Source: Mixophyes australis (taxonomy: Eukaryota > Chordata > Amphibia > Anura > Limnodynastidae). Taken from it: a DNA stretch of 64,000 bases. Positions 22,420-34,116 of this stretch are shown here, piece by piece; positions within the stretch are counted from its first letter, which is position 1; every line of letters begins with the position of its first letter. Below the pieces are notes generated by a model. It saw only the letters and a program-made list of their open reading frames with translations. It made no database searches and was not told the origin of the DNA. The translations under genes were made by a program, and so were the position numbers. The DNA lies in contig JAVHZZ010000004.1 of NCBI GenBank assembly GCA_036250195.1, positions 142,799,729 to 142,863,728 on the forward strand, given 5' to 3'.

Positions 22420-25043
22420 TAGGTGATGGTATTATGGCCTTGTAGCAAGACTCCACTAGCTTAGTGCCCTAATGCATTCCCCATAATTGTTAGTGTGGGG
22501 TTTGTGTCTGGCATGTGGGTGTTGGAACACTTTGAAACAAAGTGCCACTAGCACAAGCGAAAAATATTGTTATCCCATTTGGCCCAGGGCCAAAAGTTGG
22601 TAGTGTGTGACCTGACACTGCTAACATTTTTGCTTTCTTTATATACATTTACCTGTAATGTGATGCCTATATTCCTACGCACATCACATGTTCGCTCTAA
22701 AAGCTGAAAGTGTCCAAACAATTTACTACTAAGCACCAAACACACATACAAACCTCCACACTATAGCCATTTTCTAAAACTATACATTTACCCCATTGAG
22801 CGTGTTTGTAGGCTATGGTGAATCTGTGGCAAAGGAGAAAATAACCACACCTAGATTTCATATTCATTTAAAATAAAACCTGTTCCACAATAGTTTTGAA
22901 AGCACTACACATGGATTTATGGGTATTAAAATATTATTCAGTGCACTGTAGTAATGGTACAAAATGGCATGACAACTGATTGCTGACACATTTGCAGCAT
23001 AGGCTAGATTTATTACATATATGAATTCAAATGTGCTGACAAAAACAAAGCAAACAAGGTAATGGTCTGTGTGTGTAAAAATTCCTTGGATTAAGAGATG
23101 ACAATCTGGCCAGACTGAAGAGAGACATAAGCAGGCTTGGAGCTCTGGGGAAATTCAACAACATGTAGTGAGACACGAATTGCACAAATCCAAAATCCAC
23201 GCCAACACACCCTGTTGAACGAAAGGCAACAAATTAATATGGCAATATTAGGTCAGACAACTTGCATTTTGATATCAAGAGATTGAGCAATGTATTGGCA
23301 TGTGTAAAAAAGCCAGTAATATTATAGTGTATAATAATGGCTTGTGTGTTTGGACTATACCTAGGATTCTGAATGCACTATTTGACTTAATTTGAAACAC
23401 CAAACCCATATGTTACATAGCTAGCATCTGCCCATATGTTTTGTTTGTGCAACCACACATTGCAGGCTTAGTAACGACGACATTATTGTATGGAGCACAC
23501 TCACTGGCCAATCACATTTTAGTGCAGATAGCACTATACTACTTACATTTGAAAACACCCTTCACCATGGCAACATCCACCAACTCCAAAGGGAAGTGCA
23601 ATGGCAGAAAAGCCAGCACTGCAGGCCAAGTGTAATCTAAAGGCTGTAGATATAAGAAAAACAAATAAAGTGTCAATAATGTGCACTCCAACACTATATG
23701 TGCTGATCAATAAACTGTAGAAAAACCAAACATCAATTATGTTGCCACATTAGGCTGTTGATTTAAACTACCCCATTAACGTGCATTTAGCTAAAGACAT
23801 TAAGGCTAAACTTGGAGGCATGAAGCTATACTTTCTACACACATTGTAAAGGTAAAATACAGGTAGGCATGGTTTTTCCCCTATTATTACACATAGAAAC
23901 CATTTCAGTAACACACCAGACCATGTCTATTCATATTCCCATTTTGAATAACCATACCTTAGATAATCAACCCTTGACTAAGCTTGCACATGATTTGACC
24001 ACTGATCTTTTAAATGTGAAGATATTTATGTTTTGTTCCAAAAAAAATAAAAAAAAAATACAACATTGACCCCTTTCATTGTAACATGCTTTGTCCACTA
24101 GAACATTTACTTATTTTTTATCCTTTGCTCTCCTTAATGACTCAAGCACAGAGTGTTAATGTGTCTTTAAGGTAGGGTCTGAAAAACCACACTTCAAATA
24201 AAAGGTATTAGAAAAAGAAAAGAGAAAAAAAACAAAAAACAGTATGGACATTCTTAATGCAAAGTATTTTAACAAGGGGTATGTAATAAAACAATATCTG
24301 GTTTCTACTTACCACACACACAGACAAATGTGGAATGTCAATAAGCAATCACTAGACACCCAAAAAACACAATCCAGGACCAAGATCTGTGGAGGGGAGG
24401 GTAAACAGGTACAAAATAAATCAATATAGATGGATAATCTTTATGTGTGTCACTACAGTCGAGAGGTATCTATGCAGAGACACATCCCAAGTCTACACAG
24501 TTGCCTCAATATTCAAACTCTGCAGCTAATTAAAGACTTTTCCACTAACCTTCAACATAAAATTCTTAACCATTATGACCTTTCAGCATAATTTTCTATC
24601 TGTATCTCACCAATATCTTTTCCTACAAATAAACATGAGTGTTGAGCAAGGTACAGCAATAAACTGCAGAGATTATGAAACATTTCACCATTAAGTGCTA
24701 CTTACCCAGAATTGTGAATCTCCCAACAACACAGAAAGCCAAGCAAGGTCTTTTTAAGTAACACTGTAATTAGTGAATTAAATGCAGGTGAGTAGGCTGG
24801 AGAGTATGCCGGACACGTCATTAGGAGCACGCAGGTGCGTTCTAATTAGCCAAGTGTGGTTTTGTGTAAAAGTGACCTGACATGTGAGCAACGTTTATTT
24901 TCTGTAGGTAAGTAGAGATTATAACGATTATTACAGATGTCATTAATGAGCTAAGCTGTTAGTGTTGTGGCAATAGTATGGGTAAAATAGTTTTAAGTAC
25001 AATTCTATGAGGTATTATTCATTTGCATGTGCTACATTTAGAT
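22420..25043. other. BigHarb-1 interior, possible weak exons on the minus strand, no gene recognised
   Basis: Several splice-like pieces lie here in the sense opposite to gene B. They are clearest in the second copy (46839-46889, 45897-45993, 45154-45227). No transposase motif is seen. Low-complexity A runs occur at 24036-24060 and 24210-24240. Confidence 0.3.
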
Positions 25044-25115
25044 GTGCCACGATAGTGTAGTGGTTATGTATTTCACCCCCCAATACTAAGTGCAGAAGTT
25101 CGAGGCCCCAGGTCA
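25044..25115 (+). repeat. tRNA-like module 3
   Basis: A-box-like AGTGTAGTGGTTATG and B-box-like AAGTTCGAGGCCCC. The stems are incomplete. It is probably a SINE head; no SINE body was recognised. Confidence 0.4.
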
Positions 25116-25440
25116 ACCCTAAGCACCAATTGAGGTAATAAAACACATTATTAAGCATACTCCTAAAAGTAAAAAACTATATGCAACTGCTTGTATTTAG
25201 CGTAAGATTCGCAAACGCGCTTAATTCGCATTTGTTTGGTGACGTTTTTGCAGCTCCTGTTGCTTTAGTAAAACAGTGTTTTTATTAATGTGTGTTTATC
25301 TAGGGTTATTATTTGAATACCACGTTATCCATCATGCTGTACATATTAATTGCAACATGGCCAATTTATCAGGTCTAAGACAGTCATTCAGCTGTGCTAA
25401 CTAGTTAATGTGCAGTTTGGTGTTGGTGTTTCAATGTGAA

Positions 25441-25500
25441 GTATAACTCAGTGAATAAAGAAATGAGCTTGCAACAACAAGGTAATGAGTTTGAACCCTG
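25441..25500 (+). repeat. tRNA-like module 4
   Basis: A-box-like TAACTCAGTGAATAA and B-box-like GAGTTTGAACCCTG, at tRNA spacing. No body recognised. Confidence 0.35.
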
Positions 25501-25949
25501 AATGATGCGTGTATGTGGCTAACCTTGGTATATTTACAAGTTTGAGGGTATTTATTCCACTCTGTGACTTAGTATATGTTTTGGTGTGTAAGGTGGCTAT
25601 ATGTAATGTTCAACAGTGTTATCAGCTACAACACAGCAAAGCAGTTGTTGGCAAAGACTTTGGATTTCAAAGATATGTGAATTCTGTACTGGCAACAGTG
25701 GAAAAAGCTAAGTGCTCCACCAAATCAAATTGTAGAAATGGGAGCAATAAATGTTCTATTTTTGATTTGTATTTATCAACATGGATATATTTCGATATGC
25801 ATAAATTGTGACTCTGCATGCACCAAATCTTTCTGGGTATCATATTTCCAAGTATTGGCATTTTTCCCCATGTTTTAAGGGAAACAACTTATGCTAGAAG
25901 TTGCTGGTCATCTTTAATTTGTATTCTATTCCCTTGACATCACCACTTG

Positions 25950-26020
25950 TACAGTGGTGTAGCAGTTAGCCAATCCACCTTGCCAGCTTGCTACGTGGGT
26001 TCGAGTCCTCACCAGCCCTC
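25950..26020 (+). repeat. tRNA-like module 5
   Basis: A-box-like TGGTGTAGCAGTTAGCC and a perfect B-box GGTTCGAGTCC. Stems are weak, so a SINE head is more likely than a tRNA gene. Confidence 0.5.
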
Positions 26021-26331
26021 GGCTCTTAGGGATCATTAATATCCTTAGACAATTTGTGTTGCTGTTAAAAGTGTCCCTGTGGTAATAGTACACTTGTTTT
26101 AAATTTGCATAAATCATGTGTGTAAAACCCTGAAATATATTTTCGAGTTATTATATGTCTATTAATATTATTTGTTCTTGCAAACGCACCATCACCAACT
26201 GTCAAATCAGGCATGTAACATATTGAGACTAATGATATTGGTAATTGTTCAGAATGGTTGGAGATTTATCATAAATATTTATGACAAAGTCTATTGTTTG
26301 GGAGACATTTTACATAAAATGAAATACTTAC

Positions 26332-26600
26332 CCATGCAGTGTGCACAGCAATTACGGCAGTGGAATGAATGTGGAATGCACTGAGGCAACCATTCCGGCA
26401 GCCGGAATGAATGTGGAATGCACTGAGGCAACCATTCCGGCAGCCGGAATGAATGTGGAATGCACTGAGGCAACCATTCCGGCAGCCGGAATGAATGTGG
26501 AATGCACTGAGGCAACCATTCCGGCAGTGGAATGAATGTGGAATGCACTGAGGCAACCATTCCGGCAGCCGGAATGCACTGTGACCTGGATTCTCCCCAT
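26332..26600 (-). repeat. 42-bp minisatellite (5 units) in a possible first exon
   Basis: The unit contains a near-palindrome ATTCCGGCAGCCGGAAT. On the minus strand a TATA-like TTTATA (about 26638-26643) lies about 40 bases before an ATG (26600), and a strong splice donor (GG|GTAAGTA) follows the last unit. All frames are open because the unit is a multiple of 3, so coding cannot be inferred. The second copy has seven units. Confidence 0.75.
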
Positions 26601-27060
26601 AATGCTGAGGAGATATGTGGCTAGCAGTGTACAGGCCTATAAAAGGCAGTCCTCTTTACTGAAGAGGCAGTAAGCAGCAGAGGGCGCTATTTCCAGCTAA
26701 CTAATTCCGGCATTCCGGCAGTCCCGGATTGAGGCCAAAGGGCCAAAATAACATCAAACATGTTGCACTTGCGAATTGCATTGATTAGAAAGGGGTATTT
26801 AAAGCAAAACAAGCTTAATTTACACAAACATACTAATGGAACATTTGTAAGATATGTAAAAGCTCAATAAAATAAAAAAATTTAAAAATTTTTTTTTTTG
26901 CCACAGGCAGTCTGTATTGATATGTATGTATGTTGTGCATATTTCGTTTTGCATTTTAAACGCAAAAGATGCTCCTAAAGGCGTTTAATAGTGGTTTTAG
27001 CTAGCTGTATTGGAGTTAAACATGACCCTGGCCTTCCTTAACTTTTGTGAAAGATTTGAG

Positions 27061-27353
27061 ACAGGAGTGACGTCAGTTTCACTCATCTGGGCAGAGGGAA
27101 CGCCTACTATTCTCAAGTGAAAAAGCATAACGCCTACTTTACTCAAGTACTATCTCATCTCCGCCCAGTCCGCGCCTACTCTCCGCCCATTCCCACCCAT
27201 ATGTTCTCAAGTGGTCAGCAGTCATCTCAAATCTATTTGCGTTGGAGTTTGAGATTGAGTCGCCTTTTGAGAGCTGTATCTGCCGTGCTTGAGTAGCGTA
27301 TGTAGTGTTTTGCGCTGCGTAAGCGTCGTTTCGCGCATGCGCAGAGCCATTTA
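27061..27353. promoter_or_regulatory. BigHarb-1 right subterminal region with repeated motifs
   Basis: Three copies of CGCCTACT (about 27100, 27131, 27174), each followed within about 40 bases by CTCAAGT or CCGCCCA, plus other GC-rich repeats. Subterminal repeats often bind the transposase or its partner; that role is inference. Confidence 0.45.
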
Positions 27354-27394
27354 GCAGATGCGTATGCGTTTGCGAATTTTGATGAATCGGGCCC
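27354..27394 (-). repeat. BigHarb-1 right terminal inverted repeat (41 bp)
   Basis: Inverted perfect match of 11643-11683, followed by the second CAG at 27395-27397. Confidence 0.92.
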
Positions 27395-27397
27395 CAG

Positions 27398-27520
27398 GTG
27401 CTTGTATCTACTGGTTCGTCTCCATTTTTTCTTACCTATGGGTTTCACCCTCCCCTTCCTGAACTTTCCCAACCTGGTTCAGCGCTTCCGGCCGTGCAGA
27501 ATCTCATTCAGGACTTTTCT
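27398..27520 (+). pseudogene. pol: Gypsy-1 integrase, piece downstream of BigHarb-1
   Basis: After the repeated CAG the integrase frame resumes (VLVSTGSSPFFLTYGFHPP), the expected continuation of AHNNQ. It runs to about 27520 and then jumps to the polypurine tract. The integrase C-terminus and chromodomain seen in Gypsy-2 are missing. Confidence 0.8.
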
Positions 27521-27544
27521 GAAAAAAAAGAAAGGGGAGAGTAC

Positions 27545-28175
27545 TGTCAAGCGCCGTCTCCGCACTGACACTTGGGGCAGGAGACGGACGCCTGCACCTT
27601 CCAAGCACCCACATCCTGTTGCCTAGCAGCGGGACGCTATTTCTGCTCACCTGTCTGCAGCCAGCATGTGTTACCGCCAAAATCTCCCTAACCCTATCAG
27701 GAGGCACCTTAGGGTATATAAAGCAGCCTCTGACACATGTCTAGTGCCAGAGTATTTGGTCCTCAGCCTTGCTCCAGCATTTGTTCCTGTGTTGCTGTTA
27801 CTTGGATTCTGAGCCGGCTTGTTCCTGACTTCTCCTTCGGTTCCTGATTCTGGCTTAGACTGATATTTGGTATTGACCCGGCTTCCTGAATATTCTCCTG
27901 CTTCTGATTTGGCTATATCTGTTCCTCTGGTTGTGATCCGGCTTGTTGACTACTCTTCCATCCTGCATCCTGGTGGGCTGTCACCGCTGCCTCAATTGTT
28001 ACCTCGCCAGCTGACTGATACTGAGGGCCGCGACCTGCGCCTCCCTTGCAGCGAAGTCCATACCTCCTTGCGGGGGTTCCTGGTGAAAACCAGGGGCGTG
28101 TTAGACTCTGCGCCTCAGTACTCAGTAGCGTCAACTGCTGGCAGGTATCATCAATTCCACAGAGTAATTCTGACA
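27545..28175 (+). repeat. Gypsy-1 3' LTR (631 bp)
   Basis: It starts TGTCAAGCGCC after a polypurine tract (AAAAAAAAGAAAGGGGAGAG) and ends ATTCTGACA. A TATA box (TATATAAAG, about 27713) fits an LTR promoter. Its last 205 bp match 787-989. Confidence 0.85.
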
Positions 28176-29942
28176 GTAGTGTTGTTTCTGACATCAGCAT
28201 TAATTAAAACCATTCTTATATTTGTATAATTCTACCAACAGTTACAATGGAAAAGTATGCGTGCGACTAGCTAGCACAGAACATGTGTTCTGATAGACCT
28301 GGAATTACCTTTGAATCTTACTACCGTACTAACCCTTGGAATTTATCACAACTGTCTATCAGCATACAGCCGAACGTGAAACCACGTATCTTGTTTCTAT
28401 CGGTAAAGGAAACAATGATCTGCTAATTACCCATGGTCCATTCTACACAACCATTGCAGACGTTGTTGTCCATCTACTGGACTACAGGTAATAAAAGTTT
28501 ATTTTTTTTTATACATATGGCAATGTGTGGCTTTAGATCATCAGGTTATTAATCATATGCAAATAATTTGTTGTGCTATATATTTATTCTGGGGAACTGG
28601 GTAGGGCATCCAAACTTTATATACTACTAAAATCTTTTGGCAGAAGTTCTTATCTGTGTTAATTTTTTTCTCCTAGGCACACATTAATGTCTTATGAGGG
28701 TGATATCGGGACTGTCACAATTAAATGTATCACTAACTTTATTTGAATCTTTTCATTATATTGTTTGAAATGTGTCTAACTTTGAGGATCTTTAAAAATC
28801 AAGTCCTTTTTCTGGGGGTTCCTCATCAGCTAAAATGCCCCCATAAATGTACTCACTTCACTGCTTGAATCCCATTTAAATATTTCTCCCACAAAACAAA
28901 ACCTTGTTTTTGCATATAGACGTAATACAATACTGAAATACAAGGCATATCCTTGCAATTAGCCCACATTCAACAGTATAACATTTATGCGTGCCTGAAT
29001 TGCCGCCAGCCAGATGCCTTCAACCATTTGCTTAAGCTTTGTTTACAATTCTGTGCCCAAATGCAGGCTTAAAATTAGGGCCTTAAAATTGCGACTTTAT
29101 GTGTAGCTTCGGCACATAGATGTGCCTGGAGTAAAAATATGGCAGTTATTATGTTTAACTTCATGACGTTGACTGTCGTAACTTTATTGTTAAAAAATAT
29201 ATTTACTTTTTAAAATAGTTAAAATCAAAAACTAACGTTATGCTCCCCCTCTCAAATGAGTAACTAGTACTGTAACCTGGGCTGGTTAATACTAAAGCAG
29301 GGGGACAATAATCATGGGGTTCCCCTGGGTATGTTTTCCCGTTCTTAAAGTACTTAAAAGTTTCAATAAATAAATTAATAAATGAACCAACAGATGTACC
29401 TTAGCAGCAAAGTTGCCATCTATGCACAAAAATTGTGTACTTAACCTCTACCAGACATAGGTATAGATTAACATTCGAAATTGCTGGGTATTTCTATGCA
29501 CCGCTTGTACATCTAATTCCCTAGCCTCTGACTTCCCTACTGGGGAGAAGAAAAAGTCCTGCCAAAATCCATTCTATTGGGAGACATGCAATGGGACACC
29601 TTTTGCATAATCAAAGCATATTTGAAAATGGAAGCACATTAATAAGCCCAGGTAAATCAATATAGCATGGAACTTAACATGTAAATTTTTTGACATATGA
29701 AATAAAGACAGCCCCACTAGTTTACTGTCAATCCTGTCATTTATGAGTGTAGGTCAAATAAGGTTATAGGAAAGAAAAATGATTTAGGTGGACAGGAGAA
29801 ATGGTAATAAGACTTTGAGAGAAGACTATCCCTTGCAAACATGCACATTTCAGTGCAAAATCAAGAATCCAAAAAATGCTGAGCAAAGCACCTGCTCAAA
29901 TGGTCCAAAAAGACTGTAAGTAAAGGGGGAGTGTCACTATAT
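28176..29942. other. Unclassified spacer
   Basis: AT-rich sequence with no convincing gene. A 46-codon open stretch ends near 28490 beside a GTAATA donor-like site, but it could be chance. The 50 bases at 28250-28299 recur at 32756-32806. Confidence 0.4.
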
Positions 29943-30248
29943 ATGCGTGTCACTCACCGGACTGTTAGTGCCTCTAGTTTGGGACATGGGTCTCTCTCGC
30001 TTCTGCCGGCACCTCTCCTGAGCCGCAGCCGTCCGCCATCTTGACTAAAATTGCGCATGTGCAGAAACCCTGAACTGTTAAAACCTCGCCTCTAGTCTCA
30101 TTGGTTAATTAATCACCTCTCAGTACTTAAGGCACCTGTTGCCCTATTACCTTTGCCTGTTCTTGGTTCTCATTCCCTTGCAACTCTGAGGTGTTTCCTG
30201 TTTCTGCTCGTGTTATCCGTTTGCTGTGGACAAGTCTCCTCTTCACAT

Positions 30249-30845
30249 CAGTAGTAGAACTCACCCGCTACAGACTACTCTCGCTACCTCCGTTACATGC
30301 CTGCACCTGGACAAGTCTCCTCTTCACATCAGTAGTAGAGCTTACCTGCTGCAGACTACTCTCGCTACTCCGTTACATGCCTGCACCTGGACAAGTCTCC
30401 TCTTCACATCAGTAGTAGAACTTACCCGCTGCAGACTACTCTCGCTACTCTGTTATATGCCTGCACCTGCACAAGTCTCCTCTATACTTCAGTGGTAAAA
30501 CTTGCCAATCGCAGACCACTCACGCTACTCCGTTACATGCCTGCACCTGGACAAGTCTCCTCTATACATCAGTGGTAATACTTGCCAATTGCAGACCACT
30601 CACGTTACTCCGTTACATGCCTGCACCTGGACAAGTCCTCTCTTCACATCAGTGGTAATACTTGCCAATTGCAGACCACTCACGTTACTCCGTTACATGC
30701 CTGCACCTGGACAAGTCTTCTCTTCTCATTAGTGATGTAAACTGCCAACTGCGGACCACTCACGCTATTCCGTTACATACCTGCGCTGGACAAGTCTTCT
30801 CTACACATCGGTGGTGAAACCTACCAGCTGTAGACCACTCAGGTC
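30249..30845 (+). repeat. Tandem hairpin array, about 80-bp period, 8 units
   Basis: The first three units pair AGTAGT with ACTACT; units 4 to 6 pair AGTGGT with ACCACT. Units 7 and 8 are less regular. The loop keeps AACTTGCC or AACTTACC and GCAGA. Confidence 0.65.
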
Positions 30846-30891
30846 TCCTTGTGATATAGCTACTACTCACTATGGTACCTATGAGCTGGAC

Positions 30892-31935
30892 TGTGAGGAC
30901 ACCGGGGTTAGAACCAAAGCTCACTAGATACCCTGTTCTCTAGGTTCACAGGTCACACAGGTAAGGAGACAGGAAAGAAATAATAATCCCTTTTATTAAA
31001 CAAAGTGTACACACTTAGTAAAATACAACAGTGCTCCCCAAGGAGAAACTTGTTCCCCCACCAAATATATCAAGTGTCAGAAAATCACCAGTGCAAGTAA
31101 AAACTCCCCAACCAAGTCCCCAGCAGGTTACCTCCAAGCACAGAGTCCTAGCAGGCCCAAACTCCTGGTAATAACATCCACAGCTGACTATCCAAGTGGG
31201 CCACGGTTTCTGATCCTTAAGGTGGGTCTGTGTATCTTGCTGATCCCAGCCGCTCGGCCAACTCTCCACCAGCTTGGTGGGACCCTGGGTATAGTCTCCC
31301 TACCGATGTAGGCTCACCAAATCCCCAGAATCTGCGAGTGTCTCCCGATGGAGTGGTAACAGAATCAGTCCTAGAGGTACACTGTCCGATCTCTGTCAAG
31401 AAGCTCCTGCCTTAAGCATTCCTTTAAGGCCCTGCGAGACTACGGTTCCTCTCCAACAGTCCAAGTCCTCACTGTCTCAAGATTCTCCAACAACTCCCCT
31501 TTTGTCCCTTCCACAACCCCCCACTCATTGTCCTCTTGTGATTGGTGGTGTGAAGAGTTTGGGTGGTAACAGGGGTGGAAATAGTGCATGACATCAGTGG
31601 TCTCCCCCCCTGCGGTGATGGTGCCATTCGGACTGTGTTGCAGACTTGCTAGAACAATAGTTAGCAAACAGGGAGAAACCCCCTCCTGATTTTAGATAAG
31701 GTCCTGACCCTCCTCTTTTTAACCCGTTCCACTACTTTTTGATGTCACAGGGTCCACAGCTGATTCACACTTCCTGTGAGCTGCCTCTCCCCTCCCTCTC
31801 TGGACACCACAGCAATAACAGAACTGGCCATCGGGCGGCATTTAATAACAGAGTGGGCCATGGTTGTTCAGTTGGCCCACTGAGGACAGACCGGGTTGGC
31901 AGGATATTCTTAATATAAGACCCGGGTCTGTCACA
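30892..31935 (-). repeat. Nested solo LTR, 1,044 bp, TSD TGGAC
   Basis: It starts TGTGAGGACACC, ends TCTGTCACA and has TGGAC on both sides (30887-30891, 31936-31940). A reverse-complement AATAAA (TTTATT, about 30994) suggests minus orientation. The family is different from its host LTR. Confidence 0.85.
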
Positions 31936-32289
31936 TGGACTAAAGTCTACAAGTGCCTCTGTATTATAGCTGCAAGTCGCTGACTCTTCTACTGCATTGT
32001 TGATTGGTCTTTGTCTAACGTTATCCAGTTATCAAGTACTGGCCTGCTATATGCTACCTGCGTGCTAAGGCACTTGGACTCTTTCCTCATTGTATCCTGC
32101 TTACTAATCTGCTGTACCATCACAGTTCCTCGGTGCCAAGACTCAGCATTTATACTATTGACATTCCTTTCCTCTATTCTATTATATGGTTCCACTGATT
32201 CACCACACTACCCAGAGGTCCGTACCTCTGGTAAGTGTAGCTACATCTGGTGAATTCTGGGTAAAACTCCTAGTGCCCGTGACAATGCG

Positions 32290-34116
32290 CTATGCTGTAA
32301 AACAGGTACAATTGTGTTTCAACAAATGTGTTACACATTTACTTTTGTTTAGTTGTAAACTGATTTCCAGTATCTAATTTGTTAGGGATAGAAGGCCTGA
32401 TTCATGTTCAGATGTAAGTTCGTTTGTGTGCTGTATCTTGCGTGAAATAGATCTGCACATGCTCAGAAATGGACCGTACGCCAATGAATGCAATTGCATG
32501 CAATTCATGTCTGAACGCAAATAAAACTTACAACTGCCTACAACTTGAAGGGCAGCACAGGGTGCGAAGGGTTGGATGAACGTAGGCAATGTATAGTAAG
32601 GGCATGCCGAAGGTATGCCAACTTTAGATGCGGGCGATTCAAGTCCTGGGTTTCTCTTAAGTATGCTTGGATTCAGCCATATCATTTGCACCATTTACAG
32701 GGCATGTGTAAGTACTGACTGCATGTAATGACTGACACGGCATAGTCTTTGTTTTGAAAAGTATGTGTGCGACTAGCTAACACAGAACAATGTGTTCTGA
32801 TAGACCATACAAATGCATTGTATTTTTACTATTCATTAAGAACATCTTGATTTTTGTATTTAAAGTTTAAAAAAAAATTAAGAACAAATATATTTTCTTT
32901 AAACCAACCATATTTTTTATAATGATTATTCTGATTAGAGATGTTCATTTATTTTGTAATATTTTTTTTTTTTGTATGCGTTCTGATGTGACCTTATTGC
33001 ACATATGTTTGTGTACATACTGCACTCTGTTCTGTCTGTTAACATACAGCAAGAACCGTTTAGGCAGAGCATACTTACACCCTAATTCAAATCAAAACAT
33101 ATATTGAGATGTGCATGGAATTGAATACTGTTTGAACTACACTCGAGTTTTGTGCTCTTTTGTAAACCGCAACTTGTGAACATGTTTCGTCCTGATGTGA
33201 TTTAGGCCCATAATTCTTTTACCAAATGGATTTCATGTATTTTGTATGAATTTACATGGCATAAAAATGTCATTGTAAATAGTACAAACTTTGATATCAC
33301 CATTCAGTTAATCACTTCCATGTGTTGGGATATATCGTTTTGCATGTTGAATAAACAAGTTACTTATCTTGATAAATATATAAAATAATGAAGCACAAGC
33401 AACATGGAGTAATTGAGCAACAAGAAACAAATTGTATTTACTCCTATATAAGAAATAATTTGATACCGAATGTTTATGTCTCTCCTGCTATACAATCAGC
33501 CCTGCTGGTAGTACAAGGCAATTTTATTACATAAAAAGGGTTTAATAAATAAGAAAGCTAAGCAATAATATAACATGACATAATTAGTCTGAATGTAAGA
33601 TATAATAGTTTAGCAGTTTCAGGACATTACCCAGTATTCTTAGGAAAGTATAGCTAGTTTCCTCGCTTTTGACGTAATGATTCAGGTGTTGTGCACAGTA
33701 CCCAAACAATGCATCCTTATCTCAGCTAAAACCAGTGAAGCATTTAATGATTCCTGTGGAATTGCTGATGTTTGCAAGAGCTAATGGTTCAGTAAGCAGG
33801 CATGAATTAAATCTGGCACAGCCACAGACTGCATTTCCAGGGCAGTTTGCACAGTGAGAGTTAAAGGTCACACTGACAGTCCAGGATGATTTAATGATAG
33901 TAAACTGGTGTCAGTTATGTTTCAAATAGTTGTTTTATGTAATGAAATGTATGAAATAAAGTTCCGAAAAAGATATTTCATTATAATTTCCATTTATTTA
34001 ATTAGCACTGTTGTTCTACACATTACAAAACAGGGAAGTAATAGTAGAATTAAAAATATCTTGTAACATGTTGTTCATCCCAGTTTACACAGCATGGAAG
34101 ATTTAGCAAAGCTGTC
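32290..34116. other. Unclassified AT-rich spacer
   Basis: At 32393 a MITE-like start (GGCCTGATTCATGTTCAGATG) is present, but I find no matching right end. No gene is seen. Confidence 0.4.

Larger units (their letters stand above)
11643..27394 (+). mobile_element. BigHarb-1: 15.75-kb Harbinger-like DNA transposon with two Myb-type genes
   Basis: It is bounded by 41-bp perfect terminal inverted repeats (11643-11683, 27354-27394) and a CAG duplication. From left to right it has a gene A (minus), gene B (plus), nested MITEs, several tRNA-like modules, a 42-bp minisatellite and a subterminal repeat region. Gene content and 3-bp TSD suggest the PIF/Harbinger superfamily, whose members normally carry a Myb-like gene and a DDE transposase. 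No transposase was recognised. The second copy, reversed, is at 42064-58072. The copies differ by few substitutions, so both moved recently. I chose plus as the orientation because gene B reads that way. Confidence 0.88.
787..28175 (+). mobile_element. Gypsy-1: decayed chromodomain-type Ty3/gypsy retrotransposon, split by two insertions
   Basis: Parts in order: 5' LTR remnant (787-989), gag (1003-1939), protease start (to 2089), Gypsy-2 insertion (2090-9870, TSD CTTTA), rest of protease, partial RT and RNase H, integrase (9871-11642), BigHarb-1 insertion (11643-27394, TSD CAG), last integrase codons (27398-27520), polypurine tract (about 27522-27544) and 3' LTR (27545-28175). Removing both insertions and one copy of each TSD gives continuous gypsy coding sequence across both junctions. 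The element is dead. It has stops and frameshifts, lacks the RT catalytic segment, and lacks the integrase C-terminus and chromodomain. Confidence 0.85.
29948..32284 (+). repeat. Solo LTR related to Gypsy-2, TSD ATGCG
   Basis: It starts TGTCACTCACCGG, ends GTGACA and is flanked by ATGCG (29943-29947, 32285-32289). Its start and end match the Gypsy-2 and 59667 LTRs. Without the nested insertion it is about 1.29 kb. It carries eight hairpin units. Confidence 0.9.

Noticed and set aside
12467..26020. Functional tRNA genes
   Set aside because: A and B boxes are present but acceptor and anticodon stems do not pair; at least one continues into a SINE body.
26269..26600. Three overlapping ORFs with FHIHSGCRNGCLSA-type repeats (also 42858-43271)
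   Set aside because: The 42-bp unit is a multiple of three without stops, so every frame is open; kept as a minisatellite only.
28300..28490. Host exon ending at CTACAG|GTAATA
   Set aside because: Only 46 open codons, a stop just before, and no recognisable protein; could be chance.
32393..32720. Complete Harbinger MITE
   Set aside because: Left end present, but no inverted right end found.
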